A stretch of 64,000 nt of DNA from CAVQBL01 sp963710715. Lineage in GTDB: Bacteria; Pseudomonadota; Gammaproteobacteria; DSM-16500. Below are positions 1 to 9,023 of the stretch, one piece after another; position 1 is the first letter of the stretch; every line of letters starts with the position of its first letter. A program made the translations under genes and the position numbers. The notes below the pieces were generated by a model. The model was not told where the DNA came from. It did not search any database and worked only from the letters and a program-made list of their open reading frames with translations. The stretch lies in NCBI GenBank assembly GCA_963710715.1, contig CAVQBL010000018.1:186001-250000 (forward strand). Direction: 5' to 3'.

Positions 1-183
1 ATAAAATGAAATGACTTGAACAGCGGGAAGATTAGCGGAAGGTAACAAATCTTTTGGTAATTTAAAAATTGCAAGAGTACCGAGAATAACAACGATCAAA
101 CAAACAACCACAATTAAATGTGGGTTTTCGATGGCAATAGAAACTAAATTTTTTGATCCATAGCTTCCATTCTGTTCATCCAT
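1..183 (-). CDS. RND efflux transporter, N-terminal end only
   Basis: This is a 61-codon open frame that starts at 183 and runs off the left edge. The residues read as the beginning of an inner-membrane RND (AcrB/HAE1-type) pump: a short cytoplasmic lead with the SIAIENPHL motif, one hydrophobic helix at about residues 22-40, then the start of the periplasmic porter domain (KLPKDLLPSANLPAVQV). RND pumps expel drugs or metals using the proton gradient, together with a membrane-fusion protein and an outer-membrane channel; neither partner is visible here. Substrate class cannot be told from this much sequence. Confidence 0.75.
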   Translation of the reverse strand, partial: MDEQNGSYGSKNLVSIAIENPHLIVVVCLIVVILGTLAIFKLPKDLLPSANLPAVQVISFY

Positions 184-569
184 TATACATTCCTTGTGCT
201 AGAGGCACATTTTATACATTATAAGACTTATAACCATCATCGGTGGGATGATTTCCATGTTAGATAGGCCGAAAAAAGTAAAACAAGCCCAAAAATAATG
301 GCAATAACTTTCGTCAGCTGGCCATGTTTTTGCTATGTTTTATATTAACAAAAATAATAGGTTATCTAAACAATCTTTATGACTGTAGAATGAAAAGTGA
401 TTCTTTTTTGGGCTTAATGTTATTAGCGCTTTTATGTCATAATGAAGTAGAAACGGCTTGCGAAAATATAATCAGCATATTTAAGCGATAAGTTAGTTAT
501 GTGACGAAAATTTATCGCTGATTTTTGTGAATATGAAATTAGTTAATATTTAATAAAAAAGGAATTTTC
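184..569. other. Gene-free stretch with a possible decayed membrane peptide
   Basis: No intact gene is visible. On the minus strand around 240-330 a short hydrophobic reading (KVIAIIFGLVLLFSAYL) is followed by a stop, consistent with the tail of a lost membrane protein. The end of the stretch carries AAAAAAGGAATTTTC just before the thiM remnant start at 570, which looks like its ribosome binding site. No promoter is claimed. Confidence 0.4.
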
Positions 570-1354
570 ATGACTCAAAAAATAAAAGAACTTCTCATTA
601 AAATTAAAAAAGAAAAGCCTCTGATACTAAATATTACCAAATATTTTCCTTTAGATCTTATTGTAAGCGGCTTACGAAGCATCGGCGCATTTCCTATTAC
701 AAGCAATGCAGAACAGGAAATTGAAGAATTACTCAAATTATCTAAATCTGTTGTTATCAATCTAGGGAAACTAGATGATGAATTTATTAACTATGTGACC
801 GAATCTGTCAAGCAGCAAATGCACTCAAGAAGCCTATTATTCTGGATCCCGTTGGAGCAGGAGCAAGTCGTTATAGAACGGAAACCTCTATAAATTTTAT
901 CAAAAATCATAAAATTTCTGTTGTACGTGGTTATCCAAATGAAATTGCAGCTTTATTAAGCGCGCAAATAACAAGAGCGGGAGATAGCTCAAGAGTTAAT
1001 GATTTAGTTTGTGAAAATGCCAAATTGTTGTCAGAAAAATATAATTTGGCTGTTGTCATAAGCGGGAAAATAAATACAGTTATCGATATTGGGATGATCG
1101 ACAATTTTAATTTTGATTCTTTACTCCTGCTTAAAGTAGCAGGGATTGGAAGTTTACTTTCGTCTATTATCGGAGCTTTTCATGCTGTTGAGGAGAATCG
1201 ATTCATCGCTGCTTCAACAGCGGTTGCATACTATGCGGTTTGTGTAGGGATTGCAAGGAGTAAATCCGATGGCCCTGGCTCGTTCAAAACGAAGCTCATC
1301 GATGAATTATATTTAAATTCATCTAGATTTATAGAAAGTGAAATATTTTCCTGA
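570..1354 (+). pseudogene. thiM: Hydroxyethylthiazole kinase (ThiM), frameshifted
   Basis: ThiM phosphorylates 4-methyl-5-(2-hydroxyethyl)thiazole for thiamine salvage. The first frame (570 onward) gives the usual start (PLILNITKYFPLDLI, then GAFPITSNAEQEIEEL). At about 811-826 the reading must move by one base to continue into KKPIILDPVGAGASRYRTET, then VVRGYPNEIAAL, and the C-terminal region ends at 1354. A single lost A near 812 explains the shift. The family's conserved GTGC loop reads AGIGS here, so the nucleotide/substrate loop is also altered, which supports genuine decay over a simple sequencing error. No other thiamine gene is adjacent. The start at 570 has an AAGGAA ribosome binding site. 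Confidence 0.8.
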
Positions 1355-1500
1355 CATGCGCCATCTTATTCTCTTTTAAATTCTAATCTGTCTCTGGGCG
1401 CTCCAATACGAAAATACAATTTAACCGGAGCTATAATGCAAGGTTATCTTGCGCCTAATATCACACAAACCAATTTATGTGGAATTTCAGATAAAGAAAT
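1355..1500 (+). repeat. Diverged 146-bp duplicate of part of the cytochrome c gene
   Basis: This segment aligns without gaps to 6620-6765 inside the multihaem cytochrome gene, with about ten mismatches by eye (roughly 93% identity). Most mismatches fall at third codon positions. That pattern suggests a leftover of a once-translated paralogue, not a recent copy of a dead gene. The fragment begins directly after the thiM stop and ends abruptly at 1500. Confidence 0.85.
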
Positions 1501-1770
1501 TTGATAATTCTGTTTATCAACGTAGTCTTCTAATGATAAAATGCAATAGGCTTGAAATTATGGATAACATATTATTTAAGATATCGTTATTTGGTATCAG
1601 ATAATCTAAGAATATCATGGCGGTGAATCGGCGTTCCATATGCAAAAATAAAACAAATTCAACAGCAATATAACCCAATCTCAGCAACAAAATGTTGTTT
1701 TTCAGGAACAGTGCCATCTGCTCAAGAAAAAGCTCATCTGGAAGGCCAATTAAAGCATTATGAAAAAGGA
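1501..1770. other. Unassigned decayed sequence
   Basis: No intact gene is visible. On the plus strand at about 1690-1790 a coding-like peptide (AQEKAHLEGQLKHYEKG) runs straight into the crcB remnant. It is either a lost N-terminal extension or the tail of another dead gene. A 66-codon minus-strand frame in this interval has no recognisable family and looks incidental. Confidence 0.4.
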
Positions 1771-2149
1771 GTCGCTAAACGTGATCAATACCTATTAATT
1801 TTTATTGGTGCTGGTCTAGGCGGTATTTTTATATTGGATATCTAACGGCACCTATTGGTTATTAGGACGACAATTTCCTCATGGAACATTGCTAGTCAAT
1901 ATCAGGTGGATGTTTTTTCATGGGCTTACTTTTTGTTCTTATACTTGAGCGGTTTGATGGATAGGACCACAATTACGCTCATTTTTACTCATAGGCTTCT
2001 TGGGAGGTTATACAACTTTTTATCATTTTCAATTGAAACACTCAGTCTTTTTGAAAACGGAGCGTGGCTGAGCGGCTTCTTAAGATGTTTCTTAGCATAA
2101 TTTTATGCATTCTTGCAGTCTGGCTAGGTGTTCTTGGAGGAAAAGACAG
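1771..2149 (+). pseudogene. crcB: Fluoride channel CrcB/Fluc, multiply frameshifted
   Basis: CrcB (Fluc) is a small membrane protein that exports fluoride. Pieces read in changing frames: YLLIFIGAGLGGIF, then YWISNGTYWLLGRQFPHG followed by TLLVNI, then GLLFVLILERFDG, then the last stretch SFSIETLSLFENGAWLSGF followed by LAVWLGVLGG. The family landmarks are present (glycine-rich first helix, TLLVN before the central helix, a phenylalanine-rich third segment), but at least four frame changes and an internal stop separate them. The asparagine-glycine-serine turn after TLLVN is damaged. It is immediately followed by a DUF190 remnant, the usual crcB neighbour. Confidence 0.75.
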
Positions 2150-2150
2150 T

Positions 2151-2458
2151 TATGAAAGAACGGATGTAGTCATGGTCAGAAATTCAATTACTGAGTCATC
2201 ACATTTAACTCAAATAAAATCGTTGCTTATTTAAAAACCGAGGTAAAAATTCGTGGTATTAGTGTGTTTCGGGCTATTGGTGGTTTTGGTGAAACAGGAA
2301 GTCATACTGCATCACTGATTGATCTTTCTCTCGATTTGCCACTTACGATTGAATTTTTTGATGACGATAAGGATAAGATAGAGAAAGCATTTAATTATGC
2401 AGGGACAATTGTTAAGCCTGAACATAGTTGTATATGGACATGCAATGGCTAATGTTTG
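2151..2458 (+). pseudogene. DUF190 protein (CrcB partner), frameshifted
   Basis: DUF190 proteins are about 100-residue cytosolic proteins commonly encoded next to crcB; their biochemical role is not settled. Here the N-terminal part (DVVMVRNSITESSHLT) is in one frame and ends in a stop. The rest, GISVFRAIGGFGETG then HTASLIDLSLDLPLTIEFFD and the GTIVKPEH region, is in another frame from about 2230. A further shift near 2430 would restore the family ending VYGHAMA. A GGAGG sequence just before the ATG at 2152 is consistent with translation coupled to crcB before decay. Confidence 0.75.
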
Positions 2459-2490
2459 AAAAAACTACTTGAATAAATGAGAGCAAGAAC

Positions 2491-2591
2491 ACCACACTTC
2501 TTTTATTTGCAGTTGGTATGCATAACCTGTTTTCGGGAATTTTGAAAATTATAGATTACGCGTTAAAGTATTATGTTCTTAGATAGAGTGT
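2491..2591. repeat. Dispersed repeat, copy 1
   Basis: About 101 bp nearly identical to 27732-27831, with two substitutions and one indel. Read on the minus strand, both copies contain the same short peptide (TLSKNIIL) ended by the same TAA. The shared block is therefore probably part of a small duplicated gene or mobile fragment, not a random match. Flanking sequences differ on both sides. Confidence 0.85.
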
Positions 2592-3067
2592 TCCTCATGA
2601 AATAAGTTCATAAATTATTACGACAACTTTATTGAATCATTAATTTATGAAGAGCAGTCTCCGTTATATACGGATGCATTAAAATTTATTGGAGAGATCA
2701 GCGGCCAGATAATAAAGACACTGTAAGATAAAAACTTCGGAAGCACAGGCTACCGGCTAGCTTAGTTTGAGGTTTAGGGGCTGAAGTCACTTCTTTCCAT
2801 ATACCAAAGGATTATGAGCTTTACGCTTCAAAAATAGTTATTTGATTTTATTAACATTATTCGGCAGCGGAGAGTCATGCACAACAGTGCACAACCGAGC
2901 CCTGCAAAAAAGCCCGCAAGCTCAACAATAGATAGTATATGCGGGAACTGCGAGCAAGGTAATTTTAATTTTCATAATCTCTTCCATCTGCAATCAAATA
3001 AATCTATAATTGCATTATATGGTTTATGTGAAATTATAAGATATTATAATTGCAGGAGGATTTAGCC
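2592..3067. other. Unassigned decayed sequence before the Fic gene
   Basis: No gene is recognised. Two coding-like scraps occur on the plus strand: one reading SLIYEEQSPLYTDALKFIGE with a stop near 2729, and one reading EVTSFHIPKDYELYASK with a stop near 2840. A 62-codon frame from 2877 has no family resemblance and is probably incidental. Positions 2803-2818 match 16 bases of the tRNA at 32906-32921. An AGGAGGA ribosome binding site for the Fic gene lies at 3054-3060. Confidence 0.4.
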
Positions 3068-4200
3068 GTGAATTTTAAAGACTTTAAAGCAGGTGAAGTA
3101 CAGAAGCAACAATATCAATACCAGAGTTTTATGCCTACACTTGTTAATCATGAATGGCAAATAAGCGATAACCTAACCCTGTTATTAAGTCAGGCAGATA
3201 ATAAACTGGGGGAGTTGAACGCATTTTCACAGCTGATTCCAGATGTTGATTTTTTTATTAAGATGCACGTGAACAAGGAGGCTACTTCAAGCAGCCGAAT
3301 TGAAGGCACGCAAACCAATATTGAAGAAGCATTGCAAAAAATTGAGTATATCGATCCTGAAAAGCGCGATGATTGGGAGGAAGTGCAAAATTATATTAGA
3401 GCAATGAATGAAGCAGTGGCTGCGCTTGATAAGTTGCCAGTTTCAAGCAGATTGTTAAAAGATACGCATAAAATTTTATTGCACGGAGTGAGAGGCAAGC
3501 ATAAGCAGCCTGGTGAGTTTCGTCATAGTCAAAATTGGATTGGGGGCGCATCAATTAAGGACGCTGTTTTTATTCCACCGCATCACGAAGATGTGCTTGA
3601 TCTCATGGCAGACTTGGAATGGTTTCTAAATAATGAAACGTATCCTGTTCCTCATTTAGTTAGAATCGCAATAGCACATTATCAATTTGAAACGATTCAT
3701 CCATTTTCTGATGGAAATGGCAGAATCGGACGATTGCTTGTTACTCTTTACTTAGTGAGCAAGGGTTTATTAGCAAGACCCGACTTTATATTTATCAGAT
3801 TTTTTTGAAAAACATAAAATTCTTTATTACGATAATTTAACACGTGTTCGCACGCATAATGATTTGACACAGTGGGTTAAGTTTTTCCTGGAAGGCGTAC
3901 GACAAACTTCTGAGAATTCAATTCAAACGTTCAGATCAATTATCTCATTAAGGCAGAAATGTGAAGCTAGCATTCTTTCTCTAGGTAAAAAAACAAAAGC
4001 TAGCTAAAGAGTTTTTGCATTATCTATATAGCAAACCAGTTGTTGATGCGCAAGATGTAACAACAGCATTTTCTATTAGCTTATCAACAGCATTGAGGTT
4101 GATAGAAGATTTTGTGCGTTTGGAAATATTGCGAGAAATTACTGGGTATAAGCGAAATAAGGTTTTTGCGTTTAATAAATATATTAAATTATTTGAGTAA
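3068..4200 (+). pseudogene. Fic family AMP-transferase, broken by two frameshifts
   Basis: Fic enzymes transfer AMP or related groups from nucleotides to protein hydroxyls. The start is taken as GTG 3068, eight bases after AGGAGGA. An N-terminal inhibitory helix motif, S-x-x-x-E-G (SSRIEG), marks a self-inhibited class II Fic. The catalytic loop HPFSDGNGRIGR is complete, with His, Asn and Arg in place. The frame then breaks near 3790; LSDFFEKHKILYYDNLTRVR resumes in another frame to about 3990, breaks again at a run of seven A, and finishes with a winged-helix-like tail to 4200. The catalytic core is intact, so a shortened active protein ending at 3808 is conceivable. Both breaks sit in or near homopolymers, so sequencing error is possible. 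Confidence 0.8.
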
Positions 4201-4730
4201 TTTTTTTTCAATATAGCAGGCTAATGATGATTGAGAAAATAAAACGAATAAAAGCATTTAGGATCGAACGTAATAACGAGAGGATCAAATAAAGGGCCAA
4301 TTTCTTGCGAGATTAAATTATATCAAATGTATGTATAGATGAGAGCATTCTCAAGCAAATCAGTACAATATTTGAAAGTAGGGTAAATACAATTAACACG
4401 ACTGTTCCAGGGAATGTTGATACAGGTAAAAAGGCTTTTCTCACTTATACTATTAGATTTGATAGTAAAGGGTATCGCGTTTTTAGAATTGAAGATTTAT
4501 TGCAATATTTCCATCAAGCAAAAAAATAGAACGTATAGTGCTTACACTTCTAGCTTGCTATAGTTTGTATTTGGGTCGTAAAATGGGAGACTATGGAATT
4601 GGTTCTTGACCAAACGATTTTTACAGGTTGTTGTCTAATGACAATATCTGATGATAGAGATTGGGTCGATGCATCATTTTCAGTGATTTCAAAGACGTTT
4701 TAAATAAATGCAAAAAATAAAAATGGATTG
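4201..4730. other. Unassigned decayed coding scraps
   Basis: A plus-strand frame of about 70 codons ends at 4529 (TTVPGNVDTGKKAFLTYTI, then FRIEDLLQYFHQAKK). A 36-codon frame at 4593-4703 carries TISDDRDWVDASFSVIS. A hydrophobic scrap, LTLLACYSLYLGRKMGDYG, lies between them. None matches a family I can name. They look like leftovers of two or three genes. Confidence 0.35.
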
Positions 4731-5096
4731 ATGCGCACCACCTGGACAAGGTTTTTAGTGCAAATCATGGGAGTAACGTTTGGATTTATTGTAAGTTTTT
4801 GGGCGGCTGCTAAAATTTCACCAAAATTATTGATCGAGAACTCTTTTATTATTTGTTTTCTTTTTGTATTACTAGTTTTTTCAAACACATGGTCATATCT
4901 GAGTGAAAGAATAATTTCTTTTATTCGTAATCTTTTTCCAAATTTAAAACTTTATCGACCAGACAAAGACCGTATTCATTGGATTATGCAGGCGATTATT
5001 GGTGGTATGGCATTTGCAATCACATGGTGGCTGTTAAGTAAGGCGCTATTGTATCTCGGTGATATTCTCAGTAGCGTTATAAGAAAAAGCACATAA
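4731..5096 (+). CDS. Small membrane protein of unknown function
   Basis: A 121-residue protein starting at ATG 4731; a TTG just before it is in frame but less likely. Hydrophobic segments lie at about residues 8-27, 36-54 and 84-107. A basic loop between the second and third (SERIISFIRNLFPN, LKLYRPDKDR) suggests two or three membrane passes with that loop in the cytosol. I do not recognise the family. There is no clear ribosome binding site, and the gene is isolated between decayed sequence and a transposase fragment. It is the only uninterrupted frame of its size between 4200 and 7500, so it may be a live gene or a surviving fragment. Confidence 0.45.
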   Translation: MRTTWTRFLVQIMGVTFGFIVSFWAAAKISPKLLIENSFIICFLFVLLVFSNTWSYLSERIISFIRNLFPNLKLYRPDKDRIHWIMQAIIGGMAFAITWWLLSKALLYLGDILSSVIRKST

Positions 5097-5126
5097 TGGT
5101 TTGTTGTGCCGCCTAAAAAAAAGAGG

Positions 5127-5255
5127 TAGATGATAAAATTTGGCTAGTAAGTTTTATGCAATATGATTTAGGATATTTTGATGAGCAGACATGCAAATTG
5201 GAACCTTTGGATAATCCCTTTGGTGAAAAAAGTGTTACCCATGTCTTCGGTATAA
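5127..5255 (+). mobile_element. C-terminal remnant of an IS481-type transposase
   Basis: The reading KIWLVSFMQYDLGYFDEQTC followed by KLEPLDNPFGEK is the characteristic end of DDE transposases of the IS481 group, which finish in a motif like VLPMS-x-V. Here a run of six A (5226-5231) throws the frame; skipping one A restores VLPMSSV and a stop at 5253-5255. Nothing upstream of about 5127 belongs to the transposase, so only about 40 residues survive. No terminal inverted repeats were found. Confidence 0.7.
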
Positions 5256-5297
5256 TCTGTAATCTATGTATTCGGTATACACCGCCAAAGCTTTATT

Positions 5298-5423
5298 AAG
5301 CCACATGAATTAGCACCTTGGTATGAAGGAGTGAATAAGCTAGAAAATGAAACATTGCGTGATTACTTGCTCCTGTTAGTTTTCACTGGGTTACGTAGAC
5401 AAGAAGGTGCGCAACTTAAATAG
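5298..5423 (+). pseudogene. Tyrosine recombinase (phage-type integrase) fragment
   Basis: About 41 codons read KPHELAPWYEGVNKLENETL followed by RDYLLLLVFTGLRRQEGAQL and a stop. This is the conserved region around the first catalytic arginine (TGLRR-x-E) of phage and island integrases. The remaining catalytic residues (H-x-x-R and the tyrosine) are absent. It lies 43 bases after the IS481-type remnant. It may be what is left of an integrase that once mobilised the surrounding island. Confidence 0.7.
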
Positions 5424-5478
5424 TAGACAAAAAAAGGTTGTCTAAATATGAAAAATAATAAAAGAGTTATTGAAAGTA

Positions 5479-5782
5479 ATGCTGAAGCAAATAAGTCTCT
5501 CACCTGAGTTACGTGTATTAGTTGCAGCGATTTCAAAAAATTCAGCAGTATGCGCGAGAGCAAGGAATATTTATTAATGACCGCGAATTTCTTGAATGCT
5601 CGAAATGCCATCTGATGGAAGATATTGCATTTAATGGTAGACTTTTTACGTATAAGCGAGATGATGCTGATTTTAAGGATACTGGATTGATGTTTATTGA
5701 GCTGGATAAAAATAACAATTTGTTTAAATGTCCGAATTGCAATACAGAAATTTTGTTCAAAAGGAGGAGAGAATTGACCTAA
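5479..5782 (+). pseudogene. Small protein with two CxxC pairs, probably frameshifted
   Basis: The main frame, open from about 5522, encodes IQQYAREQGIFINDREFLEC and then KCHLMEDIAFNGRLFTYKRD, ending with KCPNCNTEILF. The pairs CSKC and CPNC would form a treble-clef or ribbon zinc site. An upstream frame from ATG 5479 (MLKQISLSPELRVLVAAISK) joins it if one A is added to the six-A run near 5532. The intact gene was probably about 100 residues. I do not know its function. A translation starting at TTG 5522 is possible but lacks a ribosome binding site. Confidence 0.5.
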
Positions 5783-5799
5783 ATTTACCTATTCAATAT

Positions 5800-5940
5800 A
5801 AATCATTTATCGATATAGCTCCTTAAAAAATTGAATATCGGTTGCCAGAAGAAGTTCAAAGCAGATTGGAATCCAGAATCGATTTTACGTACTGCTTGTG
5901 CTTTTGCTAATGATTTTAAAGATTTTAATGAGAGAGTTCG
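5800..5940 (+). pseudogene. Possible AlbA_2-type domain fragment
   Basis: The reading KADWNPESILRTACAFANDF then KDFNERVR resembles the start of the AlbA_2 (divergent AAA-4) domain found in putative transcriptional regulators. Those typically have an acidic-lysine motif followed by an AFAN segment and a glycine-rich turn; the glycine turn is missing here. Only about 30 residues can be read before the stop at the cytochrome start. The assignment rests on pattern memory alone. Confidence 0.3.
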
Positions 5941-7498
5941 ATGAAAAAACGGAATATCATCATTATTGTGCTTGTGATCGTTTTGGGACCGCTGATTTAT
6001 GTCTTAGTTGGCATTAATAGAAATGTACAGCAAATGCGTGCTTCGTATGCCACTGCTTTTTATTATCCTGCCTATCCTGTGCCGAATATAAAAGGTAAAA
6101 ATCCAAATCAAGTTGCCGAGATAAAACGCGGCGAGTATTTGGTAAAGGCAGGAGACTGTATTGCCTGTCATACGAATACCAGCTGAAAAAGGCCCTTCTT
6201 TTTGGGGCGGTCTGGCTATGAAAACTCCCTTCGGGACGATTTACACTCCGAATATAACGCCTGATAAAGAAACAGGTATTGGTGATTGGACCGATGAACA
6301 ATTTATCAAAGCTATGCATGATGGTATTTCACCAATCGGATCCCCATACTACCCAGCTTTTCCTTATCTTTATTTCAATCTAGTTTCTTATGATGATTTA
6401 AGAGCAATCAAAGCTTATTTGGGTAGCCTTCCGCCAATTCATTTAGAAAATCGTCAGAATAAAATGGTCTGGCCATTCAATTGGCGTTTTCTGCAATACG
6501 GTTGGAGATTGTTATTCTTCAATTCAACAGTCGGTCCTCTTAAACCCGATCCACAGATGGCGAAGCAGTGGAATCGTGGCGCTTACTTAGTTGAAGGCTT
6601 AGGACATTGTGCCATGTGTCATACGCCATCTTATTCGCTTTTAAATTCTAATCTGTCTCTGGGTGCTCCGATACGAAAATACAATTTAACTGGAGCTATA
6701 GTGCAAGGTTACCTTGCACCTAATATTACACAAACCAATTTAGGTGGAATTTCAGATAAAGAAATGGTTAATATTTTAACCCAAGCACACTTGTTAGGCG
6801 GTGGTAATATTCAAGGTCCCATGCTCGAAGCTGTTCATGATAGTTTAAGCCAACTTACTACAGCAGATCTGATTGCCATATCAACTTACTTAAAAAGCGT
6901 AAAAAGTACGATGCCTTATGAGAGTAAGCCAAGATCTAGCAATATAGGTGCTGATATTTATCATAATTATTGTTCTGGTTGTCACGCATCGGGTGTTGAT
7001 GGCGCGCCGAAATTTGGAGATACAGCAAGTTGGGCGCCGTTAGTGAAGAGTGGTATGGAAGAACTTATACACTATCGCGATTGAGGGATCAGGTTACATG
7101 CCGCCCAAGGGAATGTGTTATAACTGTCTAAATAGCGATGTCAGAGCAGCCGTTGATTATATGGCTGCTACAGCTATGAATGGTTCAAATCAAGATGGTT
7201 GTTCTCTCTACAAAAGCAATGCAATTAACACTGGCTGATGGGAAACGTATCGTATCTAGCTAATTGCAGTACTTGTCATAGTTCAGGTAAAAATAATGCA
7301 CCCAAGATTGGTGATAAAAAAGCTTGGAAGCCAATTATCGGCGCTGGTTTTATAGCTGCCTATCACAATGTGATTGATGGTCTTCATGGACACCCAGTGC
7401 ATGGTGGTTGCAAACAATGCAATGATGCAGAAGTTTTGGCGGCTCTGAAATATATCATGCAGGAAAGTGCACATAATAAAAATTATATTCTTTGGTGA
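5941..7498 (+). pseudogene. Multihaem c-type cytochrome, frameshifted
   Basis: The protein begins with a membrane anchor/signal (residues 5-25, KKRNIIIIVLVIVLG) and contains four haem sites in order: CIACH (about 6163), CAMCH (about 6610), CSGCH (about 6973) and CSTCH (about 7267). The first three resemble the cytochrome c subunit of alcohol/aldehyde dehydrogenase complexes, which passes electrons from periplasmic dehydrogenases to the respiratory chain; the fourth belongs to an added C-terminal module. Frame changes are needed near 6175, 7070, about 7200 and about 7245. A 146-bp stretch has a diverged copy at 1355-1500. No dehydrogenase partner is adjacent. Four separate breaks argue for real inactivation. 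Confidence 0.8.
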
Positions 7499-7556
7499 GG
7501 TGAACCTTAGAGTTTTCTACTTAAATGCTATTTATGTTAATGAAGAAGAGGCAAAG

Positions 7557-9023
7557 ATGATGAATATAAGTATTTTATTTTATATCTTTCTGGGGTTATT
7601 CATAGTTCTTTTTCTTTGGAATATTTTTCAAAAAGAGCACACCATTTTACGTACTTACCCTATAGTTGGATATATCCGTTATTTCGCGGAAACGCTAGGT
7701 GTTTATTTAAGACAATATTTTTATGCACGTGATCGAGAAGAATTACCGTTTAATCGCGCACAACGCACTTGGGTTTATGAAGCTGCAAAAAATATTGATA
7801 CAACAATAGGATTTGGATCAACACGTGATCTCAAGAAAATGGGAGCTATCTATTTTGTCGATGCGCCTTTTCCTGTACTTAAACGCGACAGTGTAAAAGC
7901 TCATGCAATTACTATCGGTCAGAATTGTCGATATCCGTACTCAACGAGTTCAATTATCAATGTTTCTGCAATGAGTTATGGAGCAATATCTAAAAACGCA
8001 ATACGCGCACTTTCACACGGCGCAAAAATGGCTGGTTGTTGGTTAAATACAGGTGAAGGAGGCTTATCCTCATATCATCTTGAAGGTGGTTGCGATCTCG
8101 TGGCTCAAATTGGTACTGCAAAATTTGGTTATCAAGACGAACACGGTAATTTATCCGATGAACGGTTAAAAGAAGTAGCAGCTTATCCACAAATTAAAAT
8201 GTTTGAAATAAAATTAAGTCAAGGTGCAAAACCAGGCAAGGGGGGGTTACTACCCGGCGTAAAAGTAACGAAAGAAATCGCAGAAATTAGAAATATTCCA
8301 CCACATGAAGATGCGGTAAGTCCAAATCGATTTCCTGAAATTTCTGATTCAGCTGAATTACTCGATTTCATTAAGCATGTTCGGGATGTTACAGGGAAAC
8401 CAACTGGGTTCAAGATCGTGTTAGGTGATTACGGATGGCTAAATGATTTATGCAATGAAATTCTTAAACGTGGCATTGATTGTGCGCCAGACTTTATTAC
8501 ATTAGATGGCGCTGAAGGTGGTTCGGGCGCAGCACCGGAAAGTTTAGCAGATTATATGGGCTTACCCATCTCGGAAAGTCTTCCTGTTTTAGTGGATACA
8601 CTAATTGAATATGGATTACGCGAGCGAATCAAAGTAATTGCATCAGGTAAATTAATTACGGCAGGTATGGTAGCTTGGGCTTTATGTATAGGTGCTGATT
8701 TTATAAATTCCGCACGAGGTTTTATGCTTTCTCTTGGCTGTATTCAGGCACTTCGATGTCATAAAAACACATGCCCAACAGGCATTGCGACTCATAATGC
8801 TTGGTTAGTACGCGGCTTGGATCCTAAGAGCAAAGCAGTTCGAGTATGCCATTATGTAAAAAATCTTGAATACGCAGTGGGTATTATTTGCCATTCATGC
8901 GGCGTTCATGAACCAAGAGAACTGAGGCGTCACCATGTCCGTATCGTTTCGACGCATGGAAAATCTGTAGCATTATCTGAAGTATTCCCAGAAAAAGAAG
9001 GTCGAAACCCCAATGAAAATTGA
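7557..9023 (+). CDS. FMN-binding glutamate synthase family protein
   Basis: A 488-residue protein. Start at ATG 7557 is chosen because GAAGAAGAGG lies just upstream and the leading helix (NISILFYIFLGLFIVLFLW) then begins at once; a longer frame from 7467 overlaps the cytochrome end and lacks a binding site. After this membrane anchor come the FMN-barrel signatures of the GltB central/FMN domain: NVSAMSYGAIS, GEGGLSSYH, the lysine segment GAKPGKGGLLPG, DGAEGGSGAAP, and the cysteine cluster CHKNTCPTGIATH that would bind a 3Fe-4S centre. It lacks glutaminase and C-terminal GltB domains, so it is a stand-alone member whose physiological substrate is unknown. It is intact amid decayed neighbours. 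Confidence 0.85.
   Translation: MMNISILFYIFLGLFIVLFLWNIFQKEHTILRTYPIVGYIRYFAETLGVYLRQYFYARDREELPFNRAQRTWVYEAAKNIDTTIGFGSTRDLKKMGAIYFVDAPFPVLKRDSVKAHAITIGQNCRYPYSTSSIINVSAMSYGAISKNAIRALSHGAKMAGCWLNTGEGGLSSYHLEGGCDLVAQIGTAKFGYQDEHGNLSDERLKEVAAYPQIKMFEIKLSQGAKPGKGGLLPGVKVTKEIAEIRNIPPHEDAVSPNRFPEISDSAELLDFIKHVRDVTGKPTGFKIVLGDYGWLNDLCNEILKRGIDCAPDFITLDGAEGGSGAAPESLADYMGLPISESLPVLVDTLIEYGLRERIKVIASGKLITAGMVAWALCIGADFINSARGFMLSLGCIQALRCHKNTCPTGIATHNAWLVRGLDPKSKAVRVCHYVKNLEYAVGIICHSCGVHEPRELRRHHVRIVSTHGKSVALSEVFPEKEGRNPNEN

Noticed and set aside
1517..1717. 66-codon minus-strand open frame
   Set aside because: No start signal, no family pattern, and it overlaps coding-like scraps on the plus strand.
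2877..3065. 62-codon plus-strand frame before the Fic gene
   Set aside because: Low-complexity, no ribosome binding site, overlaps the Fic ribosome binding site and start; composition not protein-like.
3050..3067. Upstream ATG of the Fic frame
   Set aside because: It lies before the AGGAGGA element, which instead serves GTG 3068.
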